A stretch of DNA of 64,000 nt from Pseudomonas sp. Irchel s3f7. GTDB taxonomy: Bacteria; Pseudomonadota; Gammaproteobacteria; Pseudomonadales; Pseudomonadaceae. The translations under genes and the position numbers were made by a program. Of this stretch, positions 9,099-19,127 are shown one piece after another. How positions within the stretch are numbered: position 1 is the stretch's first letter; each line of letters begins with the position of its first letter. Below the pieces are notes generated by a model. The model saw only the letters and a list, made by a program, of their open reading frames with translations, searched no databases and was not told where the DNA came from. The stretch lies in the NCBI RefSeq assembly GCF_900187615.1, contig NZ_FYDO01000008.1, forward strand, positions 62,001 to 126,000, read 5' to 3'.

Positions 9099-9127
9099 AA
9101 AAAACGGTGCGCCTTGGCGCACCGTTT
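9099..9127. terminator. Bidirectional terminator between the FKBP gene and rsd
   Basis: Perfect stem AAAACGGTGCGCC / GGCGCACCGTTTT with flanking A/T runs, placed between convergent genes. Confidence 0.85.
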
Positions 9128-9148
9128 TCAGGTCTTGCGGGAAGCGAT

Positions 9149-9607
9149 TCAGGCTTGAACCGAATCGGCTTCCTTGTGTGCGGTATGCAGCACTTCGATC
9201 AGGCAGTCTTCCAGCTCAAAGCGTTCGTGTAACAGCCCGCCCAGTTCCTTGAATTTCTCGGCGACGCATTTGCCTTCATCGCAAAGGTCATTGAACGCGA
9301 GAAGCTTCTCGGTAATGACGTCGATACGCGGGTAGATCGTCTCGGCGAGTTCCAGGCCACGCTTGTCGTTGAAAGCCTTGGCCTCCCCCGTCAGCTGCTC
9401 ATAGATCTCAAAATGCCCGGCAGACACGTAATCGACCAGCACGCCGCAGAACTCCTGCAAGGGCTTTCGATTCTCGCTCAGCGCCTCAGGCTTTGCACCG
9501 AGCTTGTCGTATGCATCGATCAGCTCTTTTCGCTCCTGCAACCAGCGGTCGATCAGCAGGTGCACTCCGCCCCAGCGTTCCTGAGCATTCTGACAACTTT
9601 CGAGCAT
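9149..9607 (-). CDS. rsd: Rsd/AlgQ anti-sigma-70 factor
   Basis: A 152-residue all-helical protein of the Rsd/AlgQ family ([20 protein letters not shown]...). Rsd binds sigma-70 region 4 and frees core RNA polymerase for alternative sigma factors; the P. aeruginosa orthologue AlgQ (AlgR2) also affects alginate genes. The start at 9607 gives the family N-terminus; the upstream in-frame extension to 9715 is not conserved in character. It lies in the algP-algQ-dsbB order typical for the genus. Confidence 0.88.
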   Translation of the reverse strand: MLESCQNAQERWGGVHLLIDRWLQERKELIDAYDKLGAKPEALSENRKPLQEFCGVLVDYVSAGHFEIYEQLTGEAKAFNDKRGLELAETIYPRIDVITEKLLAFNDLCDEGKCVAEKFKELGGLLHERFELEDCLIEVLHTAHKEADSVQA

Positions 9608-9784
9608 GGTGATCTCTCTTCCCTTGGGGGTCAGATGCTCTACGCCCGCTCGCCTCTTGTAACGTCGGTGGGCGGTCAGGCATAGCGTCATCGAGCAACG
9701 TAATTCCAATGACACGTGCGGGCCAGATTATGCCCGCGCGACACTGGCTTCAAGGTACTCAGGCGATAAAGTTCATACAAGTGT

Positions 9785-10336
9785 TTAATCACTGATAAGA
9801 GCCCGGTGCGACGACTCGCCGCTGAGCGGTCGCAGGCAGCGGCTCCAGACCAGGCGCCACAACTGGGAAACAGCCAGAATCATCACGGCGATAAAGAGCA
9901 GCAGACTCCACTCCGCGATACTCAAATCGAATAGCGTCCAGGAAATTTCCACACAATCGACCGTGCCGCTGAACATCTTCTGCACTAAAGGCACCCAAGG
10001 CGTACTGGCGAACAGCTCCGCCAGATTGGTTGAGCACACCCCTGGATGAACTGATGGACTGCTTTGCAGCAACACTTGTCGCCATGCCGTGGTGGTCCCC
10101 GCCAGGCTGCAACCCAGGGCCAGCAACCAATAGAGGCAATTGCCGACGCGACCGGGACCATGGATTGAAGCCATCAGGCAGACGCCGGCAAAGAGCGCCA
10201 GGCAAAAACGCTGCAACAGACACAAACCGCAGGATCGCAGGCCGATCACATATTCCAGATAATAGGAGCCGCCCAACGCCAGGGCACCGGCGATGAAAGC
10301 CATGAAAAACAAGGAGCGTGAGCGGGCCAAAATCAT
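9785..10336 (-). CDS. DsbB-family disulfide bond formation protein
   Basis: A 183-residue inner-membrane protein with four hydrophobic helices. The first redox pair is in the motif RSCGLCLLQR (CxxC); the second pair is the separated cysteines in PGVCSTN and TVDCVEISW. DsbB reoxidises DsbA and passes electrons to quinone. The position next to rsd and the haem genes corresponds to the Pseudomonas paralogue called dsbH/dsbB2. The short gap 10337-10577 on its upstream side holds no gene. Confidence 0.85.
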   Translation of the reverse strand: MILARSRSLFFMAFIAGALALGGSYYLEYVIGLRSCGLCLLQRFCLALFAGVCLMASIHGPGRVGNCLYWLLALGCSLAGTTTAWRQVLLQSSPSVHPGVCSTNLAELFASTPWVPLVQKMFSGTVDCVEISWTLFDLSIAEWSLLLFIAVMILAVSQLWRLVWSRCLRPLSGESSHRALISD

Positions 10337-10530
10337 GGCTTTTCCGTAACAGTTGAGACAGACAGTTACGGTAGAGGAAAGCGCGGCAGGCTTTCAAGGC
10401 TGATTGCCAGAGACACTTCACCACAGGTGTAGGGAAATCCCGACGCATTCGAGGGGATTAAACGTAGGGCTCTGTAGGACTTTGCTGAAGACACCCCAGG
10501 AAAGTGAAAATCGTAGGGTTTTGACACGAT

Positions 10531-10563
10531 GGCAGCCACTGGCGCAGGCTTCGCCCGTGGCTG
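10531..10563. other. Hairpin downstream of hemY
   Basis: Stem GCAGCCAC / GTGGCTGC with a GC-rich loop, 15 bases past the hemY stop. No clear U-run follows in the minus direction, so it may be a 3'-end stabiliser or REP fragment rather than a terminator. Confidence 0.4.
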
Positions 10564-10577
10564 CAAATGCGCGCTTT

Positions 10578-11816
10578 TCAGGCGCGAACCGGTACCGGCA
10601 GTGGAGCCGCCAGCAAGCGCTCGTCCAGCAGCCCCAGACCTTCCTGAAACAGCTGATTGCTGCGCTCGGTGTCACCCATCTGCGCCAACAGCCGCGCCAG
10701 TTCCGCGCAGGCTTCCGGATTGCGCTCCACGCGCAGGCTGCTTTCCAGATAATCCCGAGCCTTGCCCCACAAGCTGTTTTGCAGACACAGCCGGCCAAGG
10801 GTCAGCAGAAGGCTTGGGTCCGTCGGATGATCCTTGAGCCAGCCTTCGGCAACCTGCAGCTGACGGGCCGGATCGCTGCCGCGAACCAGTCCGTAGAGAC
10901 GCGCCAGATGACTGCTGTAGTTGCGTTTTAGCGCCGTACGCAGGACTTCCTCGGCTTCAGTCTGGGCACCCAGTTGTCGCAACTGTTCGGCATAGGCCAG
11001 CACCAGTTGCGGCTCTTGTCGCTGTGCCGACGTCAGTTGCTGCCAAGCGCGATCGAGTGACTGTTGGCCGACCGCGCCGTCCTCGTCCCGCTGTGCTGCC
11101 AGGGAAAGGTTCGCGCCCCAGGCCCGGCGTTCCAGTTCGACAAGCTCGGCGGCCGGCAGGACTTTATCCTTGCGTAGCTCCGGCAGCAGACGGATCACCG
11201 CCGACCAGTCGCCCCGCTGCTGGTGCAGGCGCTGCAACTGACGCAGGGTCTGCGCGTTATGTGGATGACGTTCGCGCATTGCTTGCAGAGTGGTCAGGGC
11301 GCCTTCAGTGTCGCCACGGTCGGTCTGCAACTGTGCGTGATTCAATGCGATGGCCAGCTCGGCCTGGGGTTGACGCTCAAGTGCGCGCTCCAACAGGTTG
11401 TCGCTTTCTTCGTAATTCCCTTGCTCGTTCGCGGCCCGGGCAGCGCCGAGATAGTAAAGCAGCGGCTGGCGCTCGGCTTCAGCGGCACGAAACAGATGAC
11501 GTTGCGCACTCGCCCAGCGACCTTCAGCCAGATCCAGCTGGCCGTGTTCGATTGCGACCTGCACCCGACGGCTGCGGTTGCGCCGAGACCACGGGTTGAC
11601 CACGCCACTGGAGGTCATTACCAGCTCGACCAGCGCCTTGATGCCCCAGATCACCAGCCACAGCACCGCCACCAGTGCCAGAGTCGCCCACAGGCTGGAC
11701 TCGAATCGGAAAGACTTGTAGGCGACCAGCACGTAACCGGAGTGCTCGGCAATCGCCAGCCCCAATGCCGCGGCGGCAGCGATCACGAGGAACACGATCA
11801 CATAGAGGCGTTTCAT
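10578..11816 (-). CDS. hemY: HemY, TPR-containing haem biosynthesis-associated membrane protein
   Basis: A 412-residue protein with two N-terminal transmembrane helices (residues ~3-23 and ~42-65) followed by a helical TPR domain, the architecture of gammaproteobacterial HemY_N proteins. It is not the oxidase also called HemY in Gram-positives. Its role in haem/tetrapyrrole supply is inferred from operon position. It overlaps hemX by 4 bases (ATGA) as the last gene of hemC-hemD-hemX-hemY. Confidence 0.88.
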   Translation of the reverse strand: MKRLYVIVFLVIAAAAALGLAIAEHSGYVLVAYKSFRFESSLWATLALVAVLWLVIWGIKALVELVMTSSGVVNPWSRRNRSRRVQVAIEHGQLDLAEGRWASAQRHLFRAAEAERQPLLYYLGAARAANEQGNYEESDNLLERALERQPQAELAIALNHAQLQTDRGDTEGALTTLQAMRERHPHNAQTLRQLQRLHQQRGDWSAVIRLLPELRKDKVLPAAELVELERRAWGANLSLAAQRDEDGAVGQQSLDRAWQQLTSAQRQEPQLVLAYAEQLRQLGAQTEAEEVLRTALKRNYSSHLARLYGLVRGSDPARQLQVAEGWLKDHPTDPSLLLTLGRLCLQNSLWGKARDYLESSLRVERNPEACAELARLLAQMGDTERSNQLFQEGLGLLDERLLAAPLPVPVRA

Positions 11817-12970
11817 GGCGTGGCCTCCTGCACAGCATTCGCGGCAGGTTTTGGCAGCGGCTTGATGGAGTCCTCGGCATTGACGTTGCGCCGTTCCAGA
11901 TACCCTTGAACTGCACTCAGCGTACCCGTCAGGTCAGGCGTGATCACCGTGACCGGCTGCGCGCTCAACTCGGTCACCTGCTCCAGCATGACTTTGCTTT
12001 GCGGGTTATCCGGGTTGAAGTTGCCTTTGAGAACGTCCCGCGCTTCATCCAGCGCCTGGGTATACACGGCGGCCTGACCGTTGAGCGCGGCCCACTGCGC
12101 CTGCTCCAGGGCCAGGCTCAGGGCCAGACGAACCTGACTCAGGCCCTGCCCGGCCAGCAGCGGTCGAACATTTTTGTCGGCATTGAAGTCGATGCGGATG
12201 TAGCGCGAGATCTGATCCCACCATTGCGACCAGCGACTGGCACCATCGCCATCGGCGGTCAGGCCGAGCAACGAATCGCCGCGGTCCTTATATTCGGGAG
12301 CCAGTTCGGTGAGGCTGATGACCTGATCACGTAGCGCACCGAGACGCAGGAACAGCCCGGTGCGATCCGGTTGCTCGGTGCTGCGCAAGGCCACCAGGGT
12401 TTTGGCCACTTGCTCGCGGGCGGCGAACGAACCCGGGTCATTCTGTTCGCGCAGAATTTCATCCGCACCCTGCACCAGCGCCTGCGCACTGCTGATGTCC
12501 TGCAAGGCGGACAGTCGCAGGCTGGCCAGACGCAACAGGTGCTCGGCCTCGGCCAGACGCCAATCCTTGCGGCTTGCGCCGAGGACCGTTTCCAGTCGTT
12601 GATTCAAGCGCTGTTGATCGCCCTGAAGTTGAATCACCAGGCGGCTGCGCGACTCCAGCTCATCGGCCGAAGGCAATTGCGCCAGACGCGCAGCCAGTCG
12701 CTCCTCATTGAGTTTCAAGCTTTGCGCCTGATCGTTCAATGCCTGCACCTGACTCAACTGCTGCTGATTATTGGCCTGCAGGTGGCGCACCTGCCAGACA
12801 CCCCAGCCACCGACCGCGACACCGGCGGCCCCCAATAACAGTGCGACGATTGCCAGCCCGTTGCCTCGGCGCTGCACGGCAGCAGGCGGCGGCATGTCAT
12901 CGCCAGGTACATCAACCGGTGCATCAGGCACCGGCCGCACGTCATCTTTAGGCAAGGCTGTTTCGCTCAC
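11813..12970 (-). CDS. hemX: HemX, uroporphyrinogen-III C-methyltransferase-like membrane protein
   Basis: A 385-residue protein with a disordered Pro/Asp-rich N-terminus, one transmembrane helix (GLAIVALLLGAAGVAVGGWG, about residues 37-57) and a long periplasmic coiled-coil/helical domain. The family is annotated as a putative uroporphyrinogen-III C-methyltransferase, but it lacks the SAM-dependent methylase fold, and that activity is doubtful. The third gene of the hem operon. Confidence 0.85.
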   Translation of the reverse strand: MSETALPKDDVRPVPDAPVDVPGDDMPPPAAVQRRGNGLAIVALLLGAAGVAVGGWGVWQVRHLQANNQQQLSQVQALNDQAQSLKLNEERLAARLAQLPSADELESRSRLVIQLQGDQQRLNQRLETVLGASRKDWRLAEAEHLLRLASLRLSALQDISSAQALVQGADEILREQNDPGSFAAREQVAKTLVALRSTEQPDRTGLFLRLGALRDQVISLTELAPEYKDRGDSLLGLTADGDGASRWSQWWDQISRYIRIDFNADKNVRPLLAGQGLSQVRLALSLALEQAQWAALNGQAAVYTQALDEARDVLKGNFNPDNPQSKVMLEQVTELSAQPVTVITPDLTGTLSAVQGYLERRNVNAEDSIKPLPKPAANAVQEATP

Positions 12971-12986
12971 GTATCCATCCTTTGCA

Positions 12987-13754
12987 TTAGAAAACGGGCA
13001 CGGGATGCTCCCGTAACGCCGTCAGCAAAGCCGCGGCACTCGCGCCGCGACAATCCACAACTGTTTTGGCCCCGGCGGCACGTGCCAGCTCGGCAACCCT
13101 GGGGCTTGGTACAAACAACGGCAACTGCGCCAATTGCGGCCAGGCATCGCCGGCCAACTGATGCAGGTGCTCAAAACCTTGTCCACTGCTGACCACCAGC
13201 CCGTTCAGGCGTTCCGCCTCGATTCTTTCGGGCAGTGCTGCCGGCGGGTATTGCGGCAGGTCGCGGCGGTACAATTCCAGATACTCGACACTAGCACCAA
13301 GCGTGCGCAAACGCTCAGCGAGCAATTCGCGCCCGCCTTCGCCGCGCATTATCAACACTCGCGGATCAGGGCCGCCAATGGCCTCGAGCAACTGAGGAAG
13401 TTTCAGTAAAGCTTCGCTGTCATCACCCTCTGCCGGGAAGCTCACATCCAGCCCCCGAGCCTGAAGAATCTGCGCCGTCGCGGCCCCCACACTGAACCAT
13501 TTGTTGCGCGGAGGCTGAGGCCAATGCAGGTTCAACAATTCGACACCGAATCGGGCGGCTGGCTTGCTGACCACAATGATCGCGCTGTATTGATCCAGCG
13601 TCTGAACCGCCTGGAGTATTGTGCCAGTGGCCGCCAATGGCACGATGTCCAAAAGCGGCAGGCTGCTGCTGTAAATCCCCTGCGCGGCCAGCAAATCGGC
13701 GAGCGCCGCCGACTCATCGGCAGGACGCGTCAGCAGCAAGCGCCAACCGGTCAC
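12987..13754 (-). CDS. hemD: Uroporphyrinogen-III synthase
   Basis: A 255-residue HemD: N-terminal [19 protein letters not shown], bilobed fold with poorly conserved sequence as usual in the family. Converts hydroxymethylbilane to uroporphyrinogen III, the branch point for haem, sirohaem and cobalamin. Its start overlaps the hemC stop by 4 bases (13751-13754), supporting translational coupling. Confidence 0.92.
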   Translation of the reverse strand: MTGWRLLLTRPADESAALADLLAAQGIYSSSLPLLDIVPLAATGTILQAVQTLDQYSAIIVVSKPAARFGVELLNLHWPQPPRNKWFSVGAATAQILQARGLDVSFPAEGDDSEALLKLPQLLEAIGGPDPRVLIMRGEGGRELLAERLRTLGASVEYLELYRRDLPQYPPAALPERIEAERLNGLVVSSGQGFEHLHQLAGDAWPQLAQLPLFVPSPRVAELARAAGAKTVVDCRGASAAALLTALREHPVPVF

Positions 13755-14692
13755 TCGTGACCTGCCTCGCCATAGACTGCTTTGAGAATGTCACCGGCGC
13801 CCTGACTCAACAGGTCTTCGGCCACTTGCACGCCCAATGCTTCGGCAGCTTCACGGGGTGCACGGGCTTGCGCGCTGAGTAGCTTGCCCCCGTTCGGATC
13901 ACCCACCAGACCACGCAACCAGACCTGTTCACCCTCAAGCACGGCGTAGCAGGCAATCGGTACCTGACAGCCGCCATTCAAGTGTTTGTTGAGGGCGCGT
14001 TCGGCGGTGACGCGAGTGGCGGTGTCCTGGTGATGCAGCGGCGCCAGCAGCGCATGAATTTCGCTGTCGGCGCTGCGGCATTCAATGCCCACCGCACCTT
14101 GGCCGCCAGCCGGCAGGCTGTCATCGACACTGATGGCCGAGGTGATGCGATCTTCGAAGCCCAGGCGAATCAGACCTGCCGCCGCCAGGATGATGGCGTC
14201 GTACTCACCGGCATCGAGCTTGGCCAGGCGGGTGTTGACGTTGCCACGCAGGAAGCGGATTTCGAGATCCGGGCGACGGGTCAGCAGCTGGGCCTGACGG
14301 CGCAGGCTCGACGTGCCGACAATGCTGCCTTGAGGCAAATCATCCAGGCTGGCGTAGGTATTGGAGACGAAGGCATCGCGCGGGTCTTCACGCTCGCAGA
14401 TACAGAACAGACCCAGGCCTTCAGGGAAGTCCATCGGCACGTCTTTCATGGAGTGCACGGCGATATCGGCTTCGTTTTCCAGCAGCGCGGTTTCCAGTTC
14501 CTTGACGAACAGGCCCTTGCCGCCGATTTTCGACAGCGGCGAGTCGAGCAACTTGTCACCACGGCTGACCATGGGCACCAAGGTCACGAGAAGATCCGGA
14601 TGGGCTTCTTCGAGACGGGCTTTGACGTATTCGGCCTGCCACAGGGCAAGCGCACTTTTGCGGGTGGCGATGCGGATTTCGCGAGAGGACAT
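13751..14692 (-). CDS. hemC: Hydroxymethylbilane synthase (porphobilinogen deaminase)
   Basis: A 313-residue HemC. Hallmarks: [19 protein letters not shown] at the N-terminus, the arginine-rich substrate site [11 protein letters not shown], and [12 protein letters not shown] carrying the cysteine that binds the dipyrromethane cofactor. Polymerises four porphobilinogens. First gene of hemCDXY; the AT-rich 14700-14740 stretch upstream is the likely promoter region, between hemC and algR, both transcribed leftwards. Confidence 0.95.
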   Translation of the reverse strand: MSSREIRIATRKSALALWQAEYVKARLEEAHPDLLVTLVPMVSRGDKLLDSPLSKIGGKGLFVKELETALLENEADIAVHSMKDVPMDFPEGLGLFCICEREDPRDAFVSNTYASLDDLPQGSIVGTSSLRRQAQLLTRRPDLEIRFLRGNVNTRLAKLDAGEYDAIILAAAGLIRLGFEDRITSAISVDDSLPAGGQGAVGIECRSADSEIHALLAPLHHQDTATRVTAERALNKHLNGGCQVPIACYAVLEGEQVWLRGLVGDPNGGKLLSAQARAPREAAEALGVQVAEDLLSQGAGDILKAVYGEAGHE

Positions 14693-14830
14693 GGATCAAT
14701 CCGTACTGAATAGATATGACGGATAATAACAGCTCAGCCCAATCCACTTTGACTTGTATCAGATACTGCGCGGCCTCCCTGGCCCCGGATGTCCGGCAAT
14801 CGGGTGTGCAATTCGCCTGCGGGCAGCGAA

Positions 14831-15577
14831 TTAAAGCTGTTGCATCATTTTGCGCACGCCGGCCACATGGCGTCGGCTGACGATCAACGCATCGCCGTTC
14901 AAGCCTTTGAGGAACAGCTGAAAATGCCCGAGCGGTGTGCGTTGCAATCGTTCGATACGCTCACGGGCAACCAATGCGTTGCGATGGATTCGCACGAAAC
15001 GGTCGCCGAATTCGTCTTCGAGGGCCTTGAGCGGTTCATCAAGCAGGACTTCGCCGGTCTCGTGACGCAAGGTCACGTACTTATGATCGGCAATGAAATA
15101 CACCACCTGATCCAGGGGAATCAGTTCGATCCCCTTACGGGTTCTGGCGCTGATATGGCTGCGCGGGCCGTTGCCACTTTCGGCAGCAGGGCGGGTCAGG
15201 GCCGCGAGCTGGGCGCGATTGGGACGCTCGGCTCCTTTCAACGCATCATGCAATTGTTCAGTTCGCACAGGTTTCACCAGATAGCCTACGGCGCTGGCCT
15301 GTAAGGCTTCCACGGCAAATTCATCGGGGCCCGTGCAAAACACCACGGCGGGCGGGGTTTCGCGTTCGCACAGTCGTGCAGCCACTTGCAGGCCATCGAG
15401 GCCTGGCATGCGGATATCGAGCAAAACGATATCCGGTTTGTGGCTGTCGATCAGTGCCAACGCCTCTTCGCCATTCGTGGCGCTTGGCTCCAGGACATTG
15501 TATCCCTCCAGCTCGCCGACCATTCGGCTCAGGCGCTCGCGGGCCAAGGGTTCGTCATCAACGATCAGGACATTCAT
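14831..15577 (-). CDS. algR: AlgR, LytTR-family response regulator
   Basis: A 248-residue protein, the same length as P. aeruginosa AlgR. Receiver domain MNVLIVDDEPLARERL with phospho-acceptor Asp in DIVLLDIRMPG (about residue 54); C-terminal LytTR DNA-binding domain from about residue 145. AlgR controls alginate, type IV pili and other virulence or envelope genes in P. aeruginosa. The start overlaps the stop of the algZ remnant (ATGA). The normal partner kinase gene algZ (fimS) is missing except for its 3' end, so phosphorylation must come from elsewhere or not occur. Confidence 0.93.
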   Translation of the reverse strand: MNVLIVDDEPLARERLSRMVGELEGYNVLEPSATNGEEALALIDSHKPDIVLLDIRMPGLDGLQVAARLCERETPPAVVFCTGPDEFAVEALQASAVGYLVKPVRTEQLHDALKGAERPNRAQLAALTRPAAESGNGPRSHISARTRKGIELIPLDQVVYFIADHKYVTLRHETGEVLLDEPLKALEDEFGDRFVRIHRNALVARERIERLQRTPLGHFQLFLKGLNGDALIVSRRHVAGVRKMMQQL

Positions 15578-15795
15578 ATTGCGCTGGATTCCTGCGTGAG
15601 TCTCGCACAAGGATAGCGTAGACAGGTGAAGTGACGTCCGTCACCGCGATCCACGCTAAGACTAGCCCGAGCGTCAAAAAGTGCCGCGAGTCCGACAGCT
15701 AAATTTTCATCTGCCGGGCAATTGGCGGCCCTGGCTCGCATCGGCGATGCACCGCCACAGGGTTTGCTGATACGCAATATGAACACCCCTTCGTC
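15574..15795 (-). pseudogene. algZ: 3'-terminal remnant of algZ (fimS) sensor kinase
   Basis: The frame immediately upstream of algR encodes DEGVFILRISKPCGG...LAALFDARASLSV...GRHFTCLRYPC, which reads as the end of a LytS-type HATPase domain, and its stop overlaps algR by ATGA exactly as a coupled algZ-algR pair would. An in-frame TAA lies at about 15796-15798, and no kinase sequence is visible between there and argH. About 65 codons of an expected ~350 remain. The identity rests on the C-terminal pattern and synteny, not on a database search. Confidence 0.75.
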
Positions 15796-15798
15796 TTA

Positions 15799-16041
15799 AT
15801 AGTAGTCAGCCTCCGCACCGAGAAGTGCGCTGATCCTACTGTCCAACTGTAGACGGTTGCAGGAGCGATATTGATCAATTGAAAAATATCATCCCGCAAA
15901 ATTGCCCGGGCCTCACCCTGGCTTGGGCTCGCGCCCCCGGAAAAAACGTGTCGACCAGTGTCAGCGACAGGATTGGCAACCCTGTTATTATCCGCGCCAG
16001 CGTTCCACGCCTTCCTACTTCAAGCCGATACGAGCGAATTC
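15799..16041. other. Gap between algZ remnant and argH
   Basis: No gene is visible. It is where the 5' four-fifths of algZ would be expected; the sequence carries the argH promoter region (AT-rich TGTTATTATC near 15980). Confidence 0.4.
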
Positions 16042-17436
16042 ATGAGCACTGACAAGACCAATCAGTCCTGGGGCGGCCGCTTCAGTGAACCCGTCGACGC
16101 CTTCGTCGCCCGCTTCACCGCCTCCGTCACTTTCGACCAGCGCCTGTATCGCCACGACATCATGGGCTCGATCGCCCACGCCACCATGCTGGCCAAGGTC
16201 GGCGTGCTGACCGATGCCGAGCGCGACAGCATCATCGATGGCCTGAACACCATCCAGGGCGAAATCGAGGCCGGCCAGTTCGACTGGCGCATCGACCTCG
16301 AAGACGTTCACATGAACATCGAGGCGCGTCTGACCGACCGCATCGGCGTGACCGGTAAAAAGCTGCACACCGGCCGTAGCCGTAACGACCAGGTCGCTAC
16401 CGATATCCGCCTGTGGCTGCGTGACGAGATCGACCTGATCCTGAGCGAAATCACCCGCCTGCAAAAAGGCCTGCTCGAGCAAGCCGAGCGCGAAGCCGCC
16501 AGCATCATGCCGGGCTTCACTCACCTGCAAACCGCACAACCGGTGACCTTCGGCCACCACATGCTGGCGTGGTTCGAGATGCTCAGCCGCGACTACGAGC
16601 GCCTGGTCGACTGCCGCAAGCGCACCAACCGCATGCCACTGGGCAGCGCTGCACTGGCCGGCACCACCTACCCGATCGACCGTGAATACACCGCGCAACT
16701 GCTGGGTTTCGACGCCGTCGGCGGCAACTCGCTGGATAACGTGTCCGATCGCGACTTCGCCATTGAATTCTGCTCGGCCGCCAGCATTGCGATGATGCAC
16801 CTGTCGCGCTTCTCCGAAGAGCTGGTGCTGTGGACCAGCTCGCAGTTCCAGTTCATTGATCTGCCAGACCGTTTCTGCACCGGCAGCTCGATCATGCCGC
16901 AAAAGAAAAACCCGGACGTGCCGGAGCTGGTACGTGGCAAGACCGGTCGTGTGTTCGGCGCGCTGATGGGCCTGCTGACCCTGATGAAAGGCCAGCCTCT
17001 GGCTTACAACAAGGACAACCAGGAAGACAAGGAGCCGCTGTTCGACGCCGCCGACACCCTGCGCGACTCGTTGCGCGCCTTTGCCGACATGGTGCCGGCG
17101 ATCAAGCCCAAGCACGCCATGATGCGCGAAGCGGCCCTGCGTGGTTTCTCCACCGCCACCGACCTGGCTGACTATCTGGTACGTCGCGGCCTGCCGTTCC
17201 GTGATTGCCACGAAATCGTCGGCCACGCCGTGAAGTACGGTGTGGACAGCGGCAAGGACCTGGCAGAAATGAGCCTCGAAGAACTGCGCAAGTTCAGCGA
17301 CCAGATCGATCAGGACGTGTTCGCCGTACTCACCCTGGAAGGTTCGGTCAACGCCCGTGACCACATCGGCGGCACTGCACCGGCGCAAGTAAAGGCCGCC
17401 GTGGCCCGCGGCCAGGCGCTGCTCGCCAGCCGCTAA
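16042..17436 (+). CDS. argH: Argininosuccinate lyase
   Basis: A 464-residue fumarase/aspartase-superfamily enzyme that splits argininosuccinate into arginine and fumarate, the last step of arginine synthesis. Signatures: [46 protein letters not shown] and the mobile loop [12 protein letters not shown] containing the catalytic serine. The ATG at 16042 gives the canonical [14 protein letters not shown] start; the frame is open to 15958, but that part is not protein-like. Confidence 0.96.
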   Translation: MSTDKTNQSWGGRFSEPVDAFVARFTASVTFDQRLYRHDIMGSIAHATMLAKVGVLTDAERDSIIDGLNTIQGEIEAGQFDWRIDLEDVHMNIEARLTDRIGVTGKKLHTGRSRNDQVATDIRLWLRDEIDLILSEITRLQKGLLEQAEREAASIMPGFTHLQTAQPVTFGHHMLAWFEMLSRDYERLVDCRKRTNRMPLGSAALAGTTYPIDREYTAQLLGFDAVGGNSLDNVSDRDFAIEFCSAASIAMMHLSRFSEELVLWTSSQFQFIDLPDRFCTGSSIMPQKKNPDVPELVRGKTGRVFGALMGLLTLMKGQPLAYNKDNQEDKEPLFDAADTLRDSLRAFADMVPAIKPKHAMMREAALRGFSTATDLADYLVRRGLPFRDCHEIVGHAVKYGVDSGKDLAEMSLEELRKFSDQIDQDVFAVLTLEGSVNARDHIGGTAPAQVKAAVARGQALLASR

Positions 17437-17487
17437 GACGACGATGACGCCTGAGCCCGATGGCCATATCCATCGGGCTCGGTGCCT

Positions 17488-18162
17488 TCAACGATTCGTG
17501 TTTCCCACTGCCCGCACCCGTTCCAGAAAGGCAGGCGCTTCGGCCTGCCTGTCGGCCGCGATTTTTTGTACGTTGGGGTTGTCTGCGAGGCGCTCCAGCA
17601 AAGCCCCGGCGCCAGGCATGTCAGCCAGATAGTCGATACCGAACAAGCGCTTTCCAACGTCTACCGCCAGATCAACACTGTAAAGAAAATACAGATCGGC
17701 CAACGTGAACTGCTCCCCCGCGGCATACGGCGCAAACTGCGCACGGTGCTTCAGCGCAGCGAATCCCTTGAGCAAGTCCCTCTCAGCCTTGTCCTTCAAG
17801 GCCTGGGGTGTCGGCCTGCCACCGAAAAAAACCTCGACATAACAAACTCGCGCCGGTAATTCGATGTACAGCTCGATTTCCTTGGCCAAGGCCCGCACAC
17901 CCGCCCGCGCAAACGGGTCTGTGGGCAACAGCGCAATGCCCGGCTGCGTCTCTTCGATGAAATCAAGGATGGCGTCGGTTTCGCTTAAAAAGCCTTGTTC
18001 CGTTTCCAGGACCGGCACTTTTCCTCGCGGGCTGACGGCGAGAATTTGCGGGTTCTGGCACCCATGGAAGGGGACGGTTTCAAATGGCACGTCTTTTTCA
18101 AGCAGCGCCAACTTGACCATGTTGAAGTAGTTACTGGCCGCAAAACCGTAGAGCTTGAGCAT
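17488..18162 (-). CDS. Glutathione S-transferase family protein
   Basis: A 224-residue two-domain GST: thioredoxin-fold N-terminus (MLKLYGFAASNYFNMVKLAL, cis-Pro motif GKVPVLE) and helical C-terminal domain. Probably detoxifying; substrate unknown. The start at 18162 gives the typical GST N-terminus; the upstream open frame is not conserved. It is a clear paralogue of the next gene (18344-19003), about half identical by eye, indicating tandem duplication. Confidence 0.87.
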   Translation of the reverse strand: MLKLYGFAASNYFNMVKLALLEKDVPFETVPFHGCQNPQILAVSPRGKVPVLETEQGFLSETDAILDFIEETQPGIALLPTDPFARAGVRALAKEIELYIELPARVCYVEVFFGGRPTPQALKDKAERDLLKGFAALKHRAQFAPYAAGEQFTLADLYFLYSVDLAVDVGKRLFGIDYLADMPGAGALLERLADNPNVQKIAADRQAEAPAFLERVRAVGNTNR

Positions 18163-18343
18163 CGGGGTCTCCTTGACCTCGCAGGTTGGATGCTCAAGGT
18201 AAACACTGCCTGAAATCCCGAAAGTGCCCGTTTGTTGCCTGATACGACGACATTGACTCAACTCGCTGTCAGGCAAGGGCCCGGGCCATGTAGGTCAAAA
18301 GATTACAAATCTCCAGACACCCCCACTGGCCCCGACCGCTCGT

Positions 18344-19003
18344 TTACTTTTTGGCGGCAATCATCGCCATAAACGCCGGCATGCCCGCCTCCCTGTCCGC
18401 CGCCACTCGCTGCACGTTCGGGTTTTGCCCCAGACGCTCCAGCAACGCCTTGGCTGCCGGCATGTCGGCCAGCAGGTCTATGTCAAACAGCTTCTTGGCG
18501 ACCCCACAAGCCAACGGCACGCTGTACAGGAAATACAGATCCGCCACGCTCAGGCTGTCACCGGCCACGTAGGGGCTGAATTTGCCGTGCCTGCCCAATG
18601 CCGCCATACCGAGCTGCAATTCAGCCTTGGTTTTTTCCTTGATTGCGTCCGGCACGGTCATGCCAAAAAATGCTTCCGGGTAGCAGGCCCGGCCAGGCAG
18701 CTCGATGTACAGTTCGATTTCCTTGGCCAGCGCAAGAACCTGGGCGCGCTCGAACGGATCGCTCGGCAGCAGCGGCGTGCCTTTCTGGCTTTGTTCGATG
18801 TATTCGAGCATCACGCTGGTTTCGTTGATATAGCCCTGCTCTACCTGCAAAACAGGGACCTTCCCGCGCGGGCTGATGGCCAGCGCTTCAGGGCTGTTAC
18901 CAGCGTAAAACGGCACTTCTTCGAAGGGCAGGCCTTTTTCCAGCAGGGCCAGTTTGACCATGTTGTAGTAGTTGCTGACGCAGAATCCATAAAGCTTGAT
19001 CAT
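18344..19003 (-). CDS. Glutathione S-transferase family protein (tandem paralogue)
   Basis: A 219-residue GST beginning MIKLYGFCVSNYYNMVKLAL, with cis-Pro motif GKVPVLQVEQGYINET and the same C-terminal architecture as its neighbour. The ATG at 19003 is preceded directly by an in-frame GTG. About 180 bases separate the two genes, so they may be transcribed separately. Confidence 0.87.
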   Translation of the reverse strand: MIKLYGFCVSNYYNMVKLALLEKGLPFEEVPFYAGNSPEALAISPRGKVPVLQVEQGYINETSVMLEYIEQSQKGTPLLPSDPFERAQVLALAKEIELYIELPGRACYPEAFFGMTVPDAIKEKTKAELQLGMAALGRHGKFSPYVAGDSLSVADLYFLYSVPLACGVAKKLFDIDLLADMPAAKALLERLGQNPNVQRVAADREAGMPAFMAMIAAKK

Positions 19004-19127
19004 CACAAAGCCTCCAGGCCGTGCGGGGTGGGCGGTGCCTGTTTATAGAACGCTGCGGGGATTCTTGCCAGCAGCATCACGCGGCTGAATGCGGGTAAAC
19101 TGGCCGCCTTTCCCCAAGGAGCCTGCC

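Noticed and set aside
16015..17388. 457-codon minus-strand frame opposite argH
   Set aside because: Shadow of argH; low-complexity His/Gln/Val-rich translation with no family features.
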